This document shows, piece after piece, positions 1-11,335 of a DNA stretch of 64,000 bases. The position numbers and the translations under genes were made by a program. The stretch lies in contig NC_057789.1 of NCBI RefSeq assembly GCF_014905175.1, positions 17,084,679-17,148,678 of the forward strand, written 5' to 3'. Source of the stretch: Aphidius gifuensis. Lineage: Eukaryota; Arthropoda; Insecta; Hymenoptera; Braconidae. The stretch's first letter is position 1. Every line of letters begins with the position of its first letter. The notes under the pieces are model-generated. The model searched no databases. It was given only the letters and a program-made list of their open reading frames with translations, and had not been told where the DNA came from.

Positions 1-513
1 TTTGCGATATTATTTTATATCTATTATGGAGGTCTATTAAACTCCATGATATCTATATAACCATGAGAACTCATTGGATGCACAATGAAATTATTTTCAT
101 AAATGTATACCAATTATACTGCACTAAATATTTTTAGTACTGCCATTTAATCCGTGCATATGAACTCACGACTTTTTTCTTGATTTGTTTTCGATATGTG
201 CAAAATTAACTTTATATAACTACTGTATGACTTCAAGAATTTTAGTCGATAAATTTTAGTGACTACACTGACTACGAGAACGATTACAAAAACTACATGT
301 GACTCTATAAATACTGCACACGAGAGTGATAGAATGACTTCGAACCTGGATAGCTCCCCGACAATCACTATTTTGTGAGAAAGATTACGTCCCAAAAGTT
401 AGCAAACCAATATGAGCACAAACGATTATAAATAGCACTGGAATTTTATGCTCTTTTTGTGTTATTTTTGAGTGCAACTCGCGATTTTTGTGCTCTTATA
501 TTTTTTATGCAGT

Positions 514-2830
514 GTTGTGCCAGCTTAAATTCAAGTCAGCACAACTTTTTTAATAATTAACCGATCGACACGTAATATGGCTCAAAATTATGTGCTTTTT
601 ATGTGTTTTTATTCTATGCATATAAATATATATATTTTTTTTTATTAACTCTTTTTTAATTAATTTTTTTATTTTTTATGCAATGTTGTGCCAGCTTTAA
701 CTCAAGTCAGCACAACTTTTTTAATAATCAACCGATTGACATGTAATATGGCCCAAAATTATGTGCTTTTTATGTGTTTTAGTCACGTATATAATAATTT
801 TTATTAACCCTTTTTTAATTAATTTTTTTATTTTTTGTGCAGTGTTGTGCCAGCTTAAATTTGAGTCAGCACAACTTTTTCAATAATCAACCGATTGACA
901 TGAAATGACGCTCAGAATTATGTGCTTTTTATGTGTTTTTAGTCTACGTATATAAATAATTTTTTTTTTTTTCATTAACTCTTTTTTAATTAATTTTTTT
1001 TATTTTTTATGCAATGTTGTGCCAGCTTAAATTCAAGTCAGCACAACTTTTTCAATAATCAACCGATTGACATGAAATGACGCTCAGAATTATGTGCTTT
1101 TTATGTGTTTTTATTCTATGCATATAAATATATATATTTTTTTTTATTAACTCTTTTTTAATTAATTTTTTTATTTTCTATGCAATGTTGTGCCAGCTTT
1201 AACTCAAGTCAGCACAACTTTTTTAATAATTAACCGATTGACATGTAATATGGACCAAAATTATGTGCTTTTTATGTGTTTTCATTCTACCTATATCAAT
1301 AATTTTTTTTTTCTTTTATTAACCCTTTTTTAATTATTTTTTTTATTTTTTATGCAGTGTTGTGCCAGCTTAAATTCAAGTCAGCACAACTCTTTTAATA
1401 ATCAATTGATCGACATGAAATAAAGCTTAGAATTATGTGCTTTTTATGTGTTTTAATTCTATGTATATAAATATATATATTTTTTTTTATTAACCCTTTT
1501 TTAATTAATTTTTTTATTTTTTATGCAGTGTTGTGCCAGCTTAAATTCAAGTCAGCACAACTCTTTTAATAATCAACCGATTGACACGTAATATGGCTCA
1601 AAATTATGTGCTTTTTATGTGTTTTTAGTCTACGTATATAAATAATTTTTTTTTTTTTTATTAACCCTTTTTTAATTAATTTTTTTATTTTTTGTGCAGT
1701 GTTGTGCCAGCTTAAATTTAAGTCAGCACAACTTTTTCAATAATTAACCGATCGACACGTAATATGGCTCAAAATTATGTGCTTTTTATGTGTTTTTATT
1801 CTATGTATATAAATATATATATTTTTTTTTATCAACCCTTTTTTAATTAAATTTATTATTTTTTATGCAGTGTTGTGCCAGCTTTAACTCAAGTCAGCAC
1901 AACTTTTTTAATAATTAACCGATTGACATGTAATATGGACCAAAATTATGTGCTTTTTATGTGTTTTTAGTCTACGTATATAAATAATTTTTTTTTTTTT
2001 TATTAACCCTTTTTTAATTAATTTTTTTATTTTTTATGCAGTGTTGTGCCAGCTTAAATTTAAGTCAGCACAACTTTTTCAATAATTAACCGATTGACAT
2101 GAAATGACGCTCAGAATTATGTGCTTTTTATGTGTTTTTAGTCTACGTATATAAATAATTTTTTTTTTTTTTATTAACCCTTTTTTAATTAATTTTTTTA
2201 TTTTTTATGCAGTGTTGTGCCAGCTTAAATTTAAGTCAGCACAACTCTTTTAATAATCAACCGATTGACACGTAATATGGCTCAAAATTATGTGCTTTTT
2301 ATGTGTTTTTATTCTATGTATATAAATATATATATTTTTTTTTATTAACCCTTTTTTAATTAATTTTTTTATTTTTTATGCAATGTTGTGCCAGCTTTAA
2401 CAAAGGGTTAACTTAATTCAACCGATTGACAGGTTTCAATATGTAAGTATGTGTTTTATTCTACCTATATCAATAATTTTTTTTTTTTTTTTTAACAATC
2501 TTTTTTGTTTTTTTTAGTTTTTGTGTTGTGCCAGCTTTAACTCAAGTCAGCACAACTTTTTTATTAATTAACCGATTGACATGATATGGAAGGCGTGTTT
2601 TGCCGGTGTTTTATTAATTTTAATTTTTTTTTTTTTTAATTAATTTTAAGTCAGAAATGTCAACAACTCTTTTAATATCAACCGATTGAACGTAAATACT
2701 ATCAAAATTATGTGTTTTGTTTTTAATGTATATAAATATTTTTTTTTTTATTAACCCTTTTTTAATTATTTTTTTTATTTCTTATGCAGTGTTGTGCCAG
2801 CTTAAATTTAAGTGAGCACAACTTTGCATA
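514..2830 (+). repeat. Tandem array of a 171-bp unit
   Basis: The motif GTTGTGCCAGCTT recurs at 514, 685, 844, 1016, 1187, 1359, 1530, 1701, 1872, 2043, 2214, 2385, 2525 and 2791. The spacing is 171-172 bp except for one 159-bp unit and the damaged last units. Each unit holds a short dyad (GTTGTGC then GCACAAC about 20 bp later), the motif AACCGATTGACA, and long T runs. The regular middle units differ by only a few bases, which suggests recent expansion or homogenisation. It has no coding potential. Confidence 0.9.
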
Positions 2831-3510
2831 AATGTTGATTATTAAAAAAGTTGTGCTGACTTGAGTTAAAGCTGGCACAACATTGCATAAAAAATAAGAA
2901 AAATTAATTAAAAAAGAGTTAATGAAAAAAAAAAAAATTATTTATATACGTAGACTAAAACACATAAAATAATATATCATGAGCGTCATTTCATGTCAAT
3001 CGGTTGATTATTGAAAAAGTTGTGCTGACTTAAATTTAAGCTGGCACAACACTGCACAAAAAATAAAAAATTAGGGTAAAAAAAAATTATTTATATACGT
3101 AGACTAAAACACATAAAAGCACATATTGGGCCATATTACATGTCAATCGGTTGATTATTAAAAAGTTTGTTGACTGAGTTGAAGCTGGCACAACATTGCA
3201 TAAAAAATAAAAAAATTAATTAAAAAGAATTAAAAATATATATATTTATATACATAGAATAAAAACCATAAAAAGCCATATTTTGAGCCATATTACGTGT
3301 CAATCGGTTGATAAAAAGTTGTGCTGACTTGAGTTAAAGCTTTGGCACAACATTAAATCAATAAAAAAATTAATTAAAAAAGGTTATAAAATATATATAT
3401 ATATACATAGAATAAAAACATGCTTGCCACACCTGGAGCCATGCCCGTGTCGATCGGTTGGATTGAAGTTGTGTCGGACCAAGTCGGCCAACATTGAAAA
3501 ATATATATAT
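2826..3510 (-). repeat. Inverted arm of the 171-bp array (about 5 decayed units)
   Basis: From about 2826 the same unit continues as its reverse complement (GTTGTGCTGACTT then AAGCTGGCACAAC), repeating near 2848, 3020, 3160, 3315 and 3465. These copies carry more indels than the left arm. With the left arm they form a large imperfect hairpin with unequal copy number (about 14 versus 5). Confidence 0.85.
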
Positions 3511-3622
3511 AAAAAATCGCGAGTTGCACTCAAAAATAACACAAAAAGAGCATAAAATTCCAGTGCTATTTATAATCGTTTGTGCTCATATTGGTTTGCT
3601 AACTTTTGGGACGTGAAAGATT

Positions 3623-6600
3623 TCATATGATTTCCGTCAAAGCAGACAAAAGATTTTTTGAGTACTGTATGTTCGATTTCAGTAAGGTCAAAGTTTATTA
3701 ACACTTTCTATTGCAACCCTGCTGGGTTTAATAAACAGTCAAAAACAAAAAAGTATGTATTAAAAAAAAGCTTAATACAAAAAAATTCACATGTTTATTA
3801 TGCCAAACAAAGCACTTGAGGGATCTCTGCATTCGAAAATTGGTATATCCGGTTTGGCACAACGTGCCAGTCATACATTAACAGCATTAACACATGTACA
3901 TCATTTATGATGAGCATTAGCCTTAAATACGTTTATTCAAACATCCTCCTCTCTCTACATATCACAAAATTAATAGAACTTGTAGTATGTATAACATAAT
4001 AATACTTTCAATACACACATAAAACATCAATTTTATATATTCAGTGTTCCATATAATAATAGAATCGATCAGAAAATATATTGTTAAACTTTAAACATAG
4101 AAATACATAACCTTGAAGCTACACATGCACTGACTATTCAAATTTACATATTTCATGTTTTTATTTGTATTAATTTGCTATGAATGAATTAGCCCTCAAA
4201 TCTTTTCTGTAATCAAATAAGTATTGCTTTCTAATATTTCTGATTTTTATCTTGTTAAGGTTCTTCATGATTTCGTAATAATTTAATTTTCTACTTTTTG
4301 TTTTTCTACTAATGTCTGAACAAAAGAACTAGCTATTTAAAAATTAATTGCATAATTTTTGGCATTGTTAAAATCAAGATAATTAATGATTATTTGATTT
4401 TTTCTTATAAATTTGTACTTCTTTGAATCACGAAATTAATTTTTTTTTAATTATTCGTTCCATGTTCGCCGTATAAAAGATATTCACTAAATGAATGACT
4501 TATTGACTGAAGAAAAATTTATATAGTTATCTGGACACTGAAAATCTAGATCTGGTAACATATTCACTATCTCGTGTAAATTGCAAGAACTCACGCTAAC
4601 TTAGCAATGTTTCACAGCCTAAATTTTTACTGCATTAGTAATATTTGCATATGTAGAGATAAGTCGGCATATATACATACTACTAATATAAAGACGCGTC
4701 AATAAAGTATAAAGATTTATTTAAAATATTAGGTTGAGAAGTATTCAATTTTTTTTGAAAGCATACTGAGAATGGTTGTTTTACAAACCCAAAAAGCCAT
4801 TCTACCTTGGGTCTTATAAACAACGTTAAGATGATTTAATTTTTTTTCTATGAGAAAACTGAATGAATTATGAAATTTTTTATTAAACCCCAAACGAGGA
4901 TAAAATATAAATTCTTTCCAACGACTAAATTTAGTTTCATGTTTTTAGGCAACTTTAGGCATAAAAAATGTTTAAAAAAATAAAACTTAATTTTAATTAT
5001 TATGTTTTTTTTATGTATCTAGTATGTATTTAGTTTTTTTATGAATAAGTCGTATCTTTTTCAGTAATTTTAATCTTAAAAAAGATTTATATATGTATGT
5101 TTGAATGAAAACGCTAGAAAGATATAATGATAAAATCGCTAACGAAAAATACATACGATTATATATATAAATATATATATTGAATGATATAAACTCTGAT
5201 TTATAAATATATATATATATATATGCGAATAAAAGTATACAGCGTACGTATTAATCTGCAAATACAGTGAAGAAAACAGTTAAATCGATTTTTAGAATAA
5301 TCTTCCTGTATTTTAGGAAAACGGTAAATTCAGTTCCAAATGAAGTTACTGCAGGTACACATGGGAATATGTAGTATGCGTTCATTCAAATAACTTTTAA
5401 ATGAACGCGTGTGCAGCCTTATATATACATACTATATTTAAAAAATCAAACTCAACAATAAAAACAATGTTTAGGTTCTACATTTAATTGAACGACGCTA
5501 TTCGCACTATTTGCCGTATTTTTATTATTATTGAGGAAGGTCAGAATGCGCTCGTGATAAATAGCAAATAATAGCTAGTGAAATGAGTCAAGAAAAAAAA
5601 ATAAGACGCGGCTCGAAGGCGGACAAGAAAAGTGTTGAACGCCGAGTCGGCATTGTCATAATATCTCTGTTTAATATTATTATCGTACATATTCAATTAT
5701 CGTATACTCCCAATCGACAGCATATGAACTTGACCTTAAATCACCCTTGGTATAAATTTGTATACTTAGCTATTATGAAAAGCGCAATACAACTAAAATA
5801 TACCTATAATAAATAAGAAAAGCATTTGGAAATAATATAACTTGTAATATTGAAACTTTATTCAAAGCAGTGGTTAAAAAAATCGAAGGCCAGTCTAGGG
5901 TATGTTTCATTTAGTTTTTTTGTTCTGCGTTCTATTTTGTAAATGGAAAAAAATTTTTTTTTTTTAATTTTCGACGAAATACACTGGATTGTGTCTGCTT
6001 CTAAGAACAGAGATTTAACTAAAAAGCTGACATAAGGAAGGCACCTGGCAAGGGGCGAATGGACGACAACAAGAGCAACGAGGACAATAGCAGAACAGGG
6101 GCGGTGTTAAAAAATTCGATTGGGCCAAAATAGCTTCGCGTGGTTTTCAACGCCTTAAAAAATAATAATTAAAACAATGTTAACAGCGTGTCAATTAGCC
6201 GAATTATGTGACGAGTAAAATTATTGATGAGAAACAAAGCATAACTCAAGTCAAAACTTACAGGATAGTACATCCCTTGTGGAGGAAGAAAGAACGCCCC
6301 AGAGCCCCACAGTTTGAGGCCGTTTTGCTCCACCCTTGAGCAAGAAAAATTTATTTAACGAGAATAGCTTCCTTTTTTTGATTTTGCTATACAATTTATT
6401 GTAAATCACAGATTTGGATCACTTGGTGTATTTTAAACTGCTTCTTTTTCTCTGAACTTAACTCGAGACACTAATTAATTAAATTATTATTGATACAAAC
6501 ATGTATTTTTCTGTTCGTATATTTTATATTTAACAGACGAAAATATGAGTTGTAATATATATTATGTCGGAAAACTCACGTGCGAAAAATTTTCACACAA

Positions 6601-6923
6601 AAAATTACAATTGATTTTGGTTTTTTACTTCTCGCGCCAACTCCTACACAGCACTTTGTATTGTATTATTATAATAATTCTTTAACGTTTTCAGACTACA
6701 CAAAATAAAAATGTATCTCTTATATTAAATGTAACATAACATAAAAAAGATAAAAAAAATAGTAGTGATCACATCAATTTAACAGTAAAATTGACGAAAC
6801 AAAAAGTATATTAACTTGATTAAAAAAAAAAAGTTTTTATTTAATTTTATGACTGGTTGTAGAAGACCATCTTATTCAATACAATCCTTGGTGAGAATAA
6901 CAGGCAGACGCATATGCTGACTG
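3623..6923. other. AT-rich intergenic DNA, no gene seen
   Basis: No coding region, RNA gene or bounded repeat could be supported. There are AT dinucleotide runs near 5160-5225 and several short open frames without recognisable motifs. A lysine/arginine-rich frame begins at 5583 and two short GC-richer patches lie near 6035-6110 and 6275-6345, but none has supporting structure. Confidence 0.5.
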
Positions 6924-6926
6924 CTG

Positions 6927-7088
6927 CACCCGTATTCACGGGGCAAAATTGTTCTCATTAGGGCTTTTTTTTTCCGCTGATGGCGCTAAACAAAATTTTT
7001 TTTATATAGATTTCATATAGAAAAGCTTCACAAACGCCACCATCGGAAAAAAAAACGCCCTAATGAGAACATCCTCTGAATACGGGTG
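6927..7088. mobile_element. MITE family A, PIF/Harbinger-like
   Basis: A 162-bp palindromic element with ends CACCCGTATTC / GAATACGGGTG, flanked on both sides by CTG, a 3-bp CWG duplication. One end reads TTCACGGGGCAAAATTGTTC and the other GAACATCCTCTGAA, so the arms share their core (CTCATTAGGGC and complement) but differ near the ends. This asymmetry recurs in most family A copies of the window. No coding capacity. Confidence 0.85.
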
Positions 7089-7329
7089 CTGGTGATCAGT
7101 GTTGGGTAGGTATGATACCGGTGTATCATACAGCAGTATCATACACTGTATCATACAGTGTGATACATCTCAGCTGTGTTCGATGGTCGTCTCGGCTCAG
7201 TTCCGTCTCACTTATACGGCTCACTTATGGCGCTAGCGACGTACGGTTGTTTGAAGAACTACAAAGGCACAAAATCTCAATACAGGTGCCTATCTATATC
7301 ATCACTGTAAATAAACAATATTTATTGGG

Positions 7330-7922
7330 CAAGGTCCCTAGAATGATTCCCAATATACAGGTCATCCGAAGTAAAATCGTTGATATCCCCAATATGGCGG
7401 AGCCGCGAAAATTCAAACTGCTACGGCGTCAAGTTATATGAATTGCAGTCACAAAATAAATGATTAAATTTTTTTTTTGCATCTGTAATCATCATAAATG
7501 ATCAATATATTAATATGAAATAAAATAATAATAAGAATATTAATGTTTATAAAATATTATTGAATAAAATAACCTGAACGAAATTTTTTTTTTCTTTTTC
7601 TTTTAAATAAAATATAATTATGATAGTATATTAATTTAACTTTGTCTATTTGAATATAGGAGTACTAATATTATCACACAAATTGCATTTATAATTAAAT
7701 ATCAAGTATCTATAATTAACAAATTAAATTCAATTCAACGTCAGACAATGTCAAATATAAACATTGATAAATATGTGTGAATGTGTGCGACTATCCACGC
7801 ATACATACGTACCTATCTTGTGTACATATACGCATGCACACAACTACTGATCCCCAATATGGCGTCCCAAATTCTAGCTTCGGATGACCTGTCTAAATCC
7901 AGTAACTCATCTAGGGACCTTG
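7330..7922. mobile_element. P-like MITE with 8-bp TSD
   Basis: Ends are CAAGGTCCCTAGA / TCTAGGGACCTTG. The 8-bp TTATTGGG is present immediately before (7322-7329) and after (7923-7930), and the flanks rejoin to the centre of element X (compare 49180-49196). The terminal sequence nearly matches the ends of the THAP-containing element at 11336-12856 (CAAGGTCTGTAGATT), so a P-superfamily origin is inferred. No open frame of note. Confidence 0.75.
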
Positions 7923-8047
7923 TTATTGGGGCATTAATACAATGATGATATAGATAAGCACCTCTATTAAGATTTTGTGCCTTTGTAGTTCTTCAAACAA
8001 CCGTACGTCGCTAGCGCCATAAGTGAGCCGTAAGTGAGACGGAACTG

Positions 8048-8198
8048 CACCCGTATTCAGAGGATGTTCTCATTAGGGCGTTTTTTTTCCGATGGTGGCG
8101 CTTGTGAAGATTTTCTATGTAAAATCTATATAAAAAGTTCACAAGCGCCGTCATCGGAAAAAAAAAGCCCTAATGAGAACATCCTCTGAATACGGGTG
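8048..8198. mobile_element. MITE family A inserted in element X
   Basis: The ends CACCCGTATTCAGAGG and CCTCTGAATACGGGTG match; here both arms are of the AGAGGATG type. It interrupts GGAACTGAGCC of element X: the left flank keeps CTG and the right flank reads CAG. Confidence 0.85.
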
Positions 8199-8587
8199 CA
8201 GAGCCAAGACGACCATCGAACACAGCCCTCCATTATCATACGCCATGTATCATACATTAAGAGCGCCTCTACATTTCACTTTTTAAACTATTTTACTGAC
8301 GCCATTTTGCCTATCCGCCATCGTACACATATTTGGCGCCCAAAAACAATATGTCAACATCCAACATGATATGTAATCTCAAGAATTTATTAATATTTAT
8401 TGATAAATCAACTAACGAAAAAAAAGTGATTGAATAGTGTCAAACATAAAAATGGATAAGCCATGTTTTTGAATGATATTTTTTTAAAATTATTTGTTTG
8501 ACGCCAGGTTTTCTCAATTTTGCAGGAAATACGCATGTGCATGATCATGCATTGGGAAGTAAAAAAATAAATATAAAAGCACCTATT

Positions 8588-8942
8588 GGGTGCATTCCTT
8601 TAATAAAAATTTTTTTTTCGTTTTGTGATTTTGCCCTGTAATACCGGCCAAAATTTTATAGGAAAAAGCTGTTTATTTAGCAGAGCAGTATTGGCACATG
8701 ACTTTATTTTTGGCTTCCGATTATTAGATAACTTGAGCAATGTTTATATCAAACTGAAATAGATATTAAATTGACATTTTGATTCGTTTGTTTTAATAGG
8801 TCTAATATAATTATTATAAACTGTAAAGCCTGAATATTATTTAGAAATTTTATCACTTTTGTCGTTGTTTCAGTTTCTAGTTTTGAGTGGTATTAGAGGG
8901 AAATTAAAAATCATTTAAAATTTTTATAAAAGGAATGCACCC
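8588..8942. mobile_element. Element Y: MITE with ends GGGTGCATTCC
   Basis: About 355 bp with ends GGGTGCATTCCTTTAATAAA and complement, containing CGTTTTGTGATTTTGCCCTG. Other copies at 37535-37919, 55787-56163 and 62716-63090 (partial at 17878-18080) show that the family is about 375 bp. Two of those copies have clear 3-bp TSDs. Non-coding. Confidence 0.75.
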
Positions 8943-10057
8943 AATATGCTTTCTTTTGTGTATTCATTTTTTTCATTTTAATGCGAATGATCGTACGCAT
9001 GCGCATATTACTGTAGACATAAGAAGAGAACAGTGGCGTCCGCTAAATAATTCTTAAAATAAGAATTAAAACATGGCTGAGTCCAAAGCTCTTCTGTCCT
9101 ACGTTGTTGCAATCTGACTTTGCATTGCGCATTTAAGTGCGCATGCGTGAAAAATAAACAGGAAAAAAATAAACGCAAAAGAAGCACCTTTTATTTTTTG
9201 TGTTTATTTCGCGCATGCGCAGTTAAATGCGCAGTCAGCTAAAAGTCAGTTTGCAACAGCGTAGGACATAAGCTGCACCCTGTTCACGGGGCAAAAATTG
9301 TTCTCATTAAGGCTTTTTTTTCCGCTGATGCTCTTTCAAAATTTTGCATATAGATTTCACGCAGAAAACTGAAAAAGCCACCATCGGAAAAAAGCACCTA
9401 TGAAACATCTTTAATAACGGGTGCTGGATTTTGCCATGTTTTACCGCTTATTTTTTAAGAATTATTTGTTCGACGCCACTGTTCTCATTTGCATGGCTTC
9501 CATTATTAGATGATCATGTGCATTAAAGTGAAAAAAATAAATAGACAAAAAGCACTTGTTGTGATTTTTCAAAGTATGTATGGGTCCGTTCAAAAACTCA
9601 CTCAGAAGCCCGGAAGTTCAAGATTGCGATCATAGAAAATTTTTGTTATTTTGTTGTGGTAAACATGTTTTTTTTTTCATGAATTTTTATAGGCAATAAT
9701 ATCAATAAAAAATTATTGTTTGATTATTAATCATAATTATGAAAATACTTATTTACAGCTGCAATAAGTAACAAAAGCAAATGACATATGCAATATGGCT
9801 GTTTTTGTTGCTTACAATATTTACCGTAACCTCTAGTAACTTTTCAGTTTATTTTATCCCTATATTTTTTCGTCTACTGCGCCGCTTCTGGGCTTCCGTT
9901 TGATTTTTGGAGGGTACCCTATGTGTGCGTTAGTCACACTTAAAAACAATTGAATACTTACGTGCTTTTTCAGTATTTGCGCAAATGCGCGATCATGATG
10001 CGTCAACAAAAAATTGACGAAAGAACGCACCTATAGGGAACAGGAGGACGAACTCCG
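8943..10057. repeat. Decayed nested repeats, no gene
   Basis: A worn family A MITE occupies 9276-9423 (CACCCTGTTCACGGG to TAACGGGTG). Sequence around it (TTGCAACAGCGTAGGACAT, TAAGAATTATTTGTTCGACG, GCATGTGCATGATCATGC) is repeated near 21110-21300. At 9589-9920 a faint inverted pair (GGGTCCGTTCAAAAACTC and its approximate complement) suggests an old MITE. Confidence 0.5.
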
Positions 10058-10219
10058 CAGTCCAAATCACAGGGCAAATTTTTTACAATTTAGGGCTTTT
10101 TTTTGCCGGTGATGTCGCTTGTAAAATTTTTTTTATATAGATTTCACATACAAAAGCTCCACAAACGCTGCCAGTGGAGGTAAAAAGCCCTAAATTGTAA
10201 TGCCCTGTGAATTGGACTG
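10058..10219. mobile_element. MITE family B, PIF/Harbinger-like
   Basis: Ends CAGTCCAAATC / GAATTGGACTG with subterminal ACAGGGCAAATTTTTTACAA and TTGTAATGCCCTGT. The core (AGGGCTTTTTTTTGCCGG and TATATAGATTTCACATACAA) is shared with family A, so the two families are related but have different terminal 40 bp. Confidence 0.8.
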
Positions 10220-10334
10220 CCGTAAGATAAAAATGTGTATAAAAATCGACTGGTGAATTAGTTTTAAAATCTATAGAAAGATGGCAAGATAGGGCTCTTG
10301 GACCACTCAACTGACAGCTGCTAAGTGTGTGTTG

Positions 10335-10675
10335 GGGTGCGTTCCGTGGCCCAGTCCGTACGAACTTCAAAATGACAGAGTTTGGAAATCTTTTGATCAT
10401 TTGTTGTGGTAGACCTGATTTTTTTCCTTTAAAATTAATCTGATCAAATTTGACATTAGCCAATTTATTTGACAGATTTGAAATAACTAAATAGAAACTT
10501 TGTCAACTTAAACCTGAAAAAAAAAGTAATACTTAATATTTTAAATTTATATAAATCTCTGGCCTTCTCTCTGGCTATAGTGATGTATCATAGTAACTTT
10601 TAACATTATTATGATTTTCATTATTTTGTCGCCATTTTGAAGTTCGTACGGACTGAATAGCCACGGAACGCACCC
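10335..10675. mobile_element. MITE with ends GGGTGCGTTCCGTGGC
   Basis: Inverted ends GGGTGCGTTCCGTGGC and GCCACGGAACGCACCC continue inward as AGTCCGTACGAACTTCAAAA and complement. A possible 3-bp TSD TTG flanks it. Length is about 340 bp; the interior is AT-rich and non-coding. Confidence 0.65.
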
Positions 10676-11100
10676 TTGTTGTTTATCAATGTTTATTATT
10701 ATTAATTAATAAATAAAGTGATCATTTTAATTATTTATTATTTTTTTACAAAATAATAAATAAAAATAATAGGATTTATAATAAAAAAATAAATAATGAA
10801 TTGTCAACAACACAAATTGATTGAATGCACAGATTTTTAAAATGATAGGTTCAATTGAAATCTTACAACATCTAGTGAGAAAAATATGTTGTTCGTGCAA
10901 GTATATGATAGTAATTGAAATTTAAAATATAATTATTAAAAGTTATCAAATATGTTGTTTAATAAAAAAAACATTAACTTCACATTTGATATGAACAACA
11001 ATGATAAATAAACATAAACATTGCACCTACACATGTAAAGATACCGTTTCATATCATATATTTAATACTACTATATTGCGCATGGGGCTCGATTTTGCTG

Positions 11101-11237
11101 CACCCGTATTCAGAGGATGTTCTCATTAGGGCTTTTTTTTTCCGATGGCGGCGCTTGTGAACTTTTTATATAGATTTTACATAGAAAGCTTCACAAGCGC
11201 CACCATCGGAAAAATATGGTATCCTCTGAATCTGAAT
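11101..11237. mobile_element. MITE family A, right end damaged
   Basis: Starts CACCCGTATTCAGAGGATG after a CTG. The right arm decays after CCACCATCGGAAAAA and the terminal GAATACGGGTG is reduced to CTGAATCTGAATGC. It abuts the next element at 11244. Confidence 0.65.
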
Positions 11238-11335
11238 GCTATTCAAACGGTGCAGACAATCTCTCTGTCGCAGTCCTTGGAAGATTTAAGCAATGACAAG
11301 AGTGGGGATTCGACAGAACTCGGAATAGCACAACA

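Larger units (their letters stand above)
387..3614. mobile_element. Foldback-like DNA transposon with 8-bp TSD
   Basis: The 8-bp sequence GAAAGATT lies directly before (379-386) and directly after (3615-3622) this segment. The ends are inverted repeats starting ACGTCCCAAAAGTTAGC; about 100 bp at 387-489 reads as the reverse complement of 3514-3614. Between the arms lies only a tandem array in two opposed orientations, and no transposase is visible. An 8-bp TSD fits hAT, P and a few other superfamilies; the terminal sequence alone does not decide. The element must be non-autonomous. Confidence 0.85.
7172..8226. mobile_element. Element X: palindromic MITE split by later insertions
   Basis: The ends AGCTGTGTTCGATGGTCGTC (7172) and its complement (to 8226) frame a palindrome that reads through CTAGCGACGTACGGTTGTTT and TATCTATATCATCACTGTA. 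The right arm is interrupted by a family A MITE (8048-8198) and the centre by a P-like MITE (7330-7922). Further copies lie at 17553-17728, 45937-49196 (split) and 61622-61831. Its own TSD was not resolved. Confidence 0.7.

Noticed and set aside
387..3614. CRISPR-like array of regular repeats
   Set aside because: Units are contiguous 171-bp repeats without unique spacers, in a eukaryotic transposon.
5583..5816. 77-codon frame starting MSQEKKIRRGSKADKK
   Set aside because: No known motif, no splice support and random-looking composition after codon 20. A first exon cannot be excluded.
10083..10463. 126-codon minus-strand frame
   Set aside because: It spans a family B MITE and the end of another MITE, with no motif.
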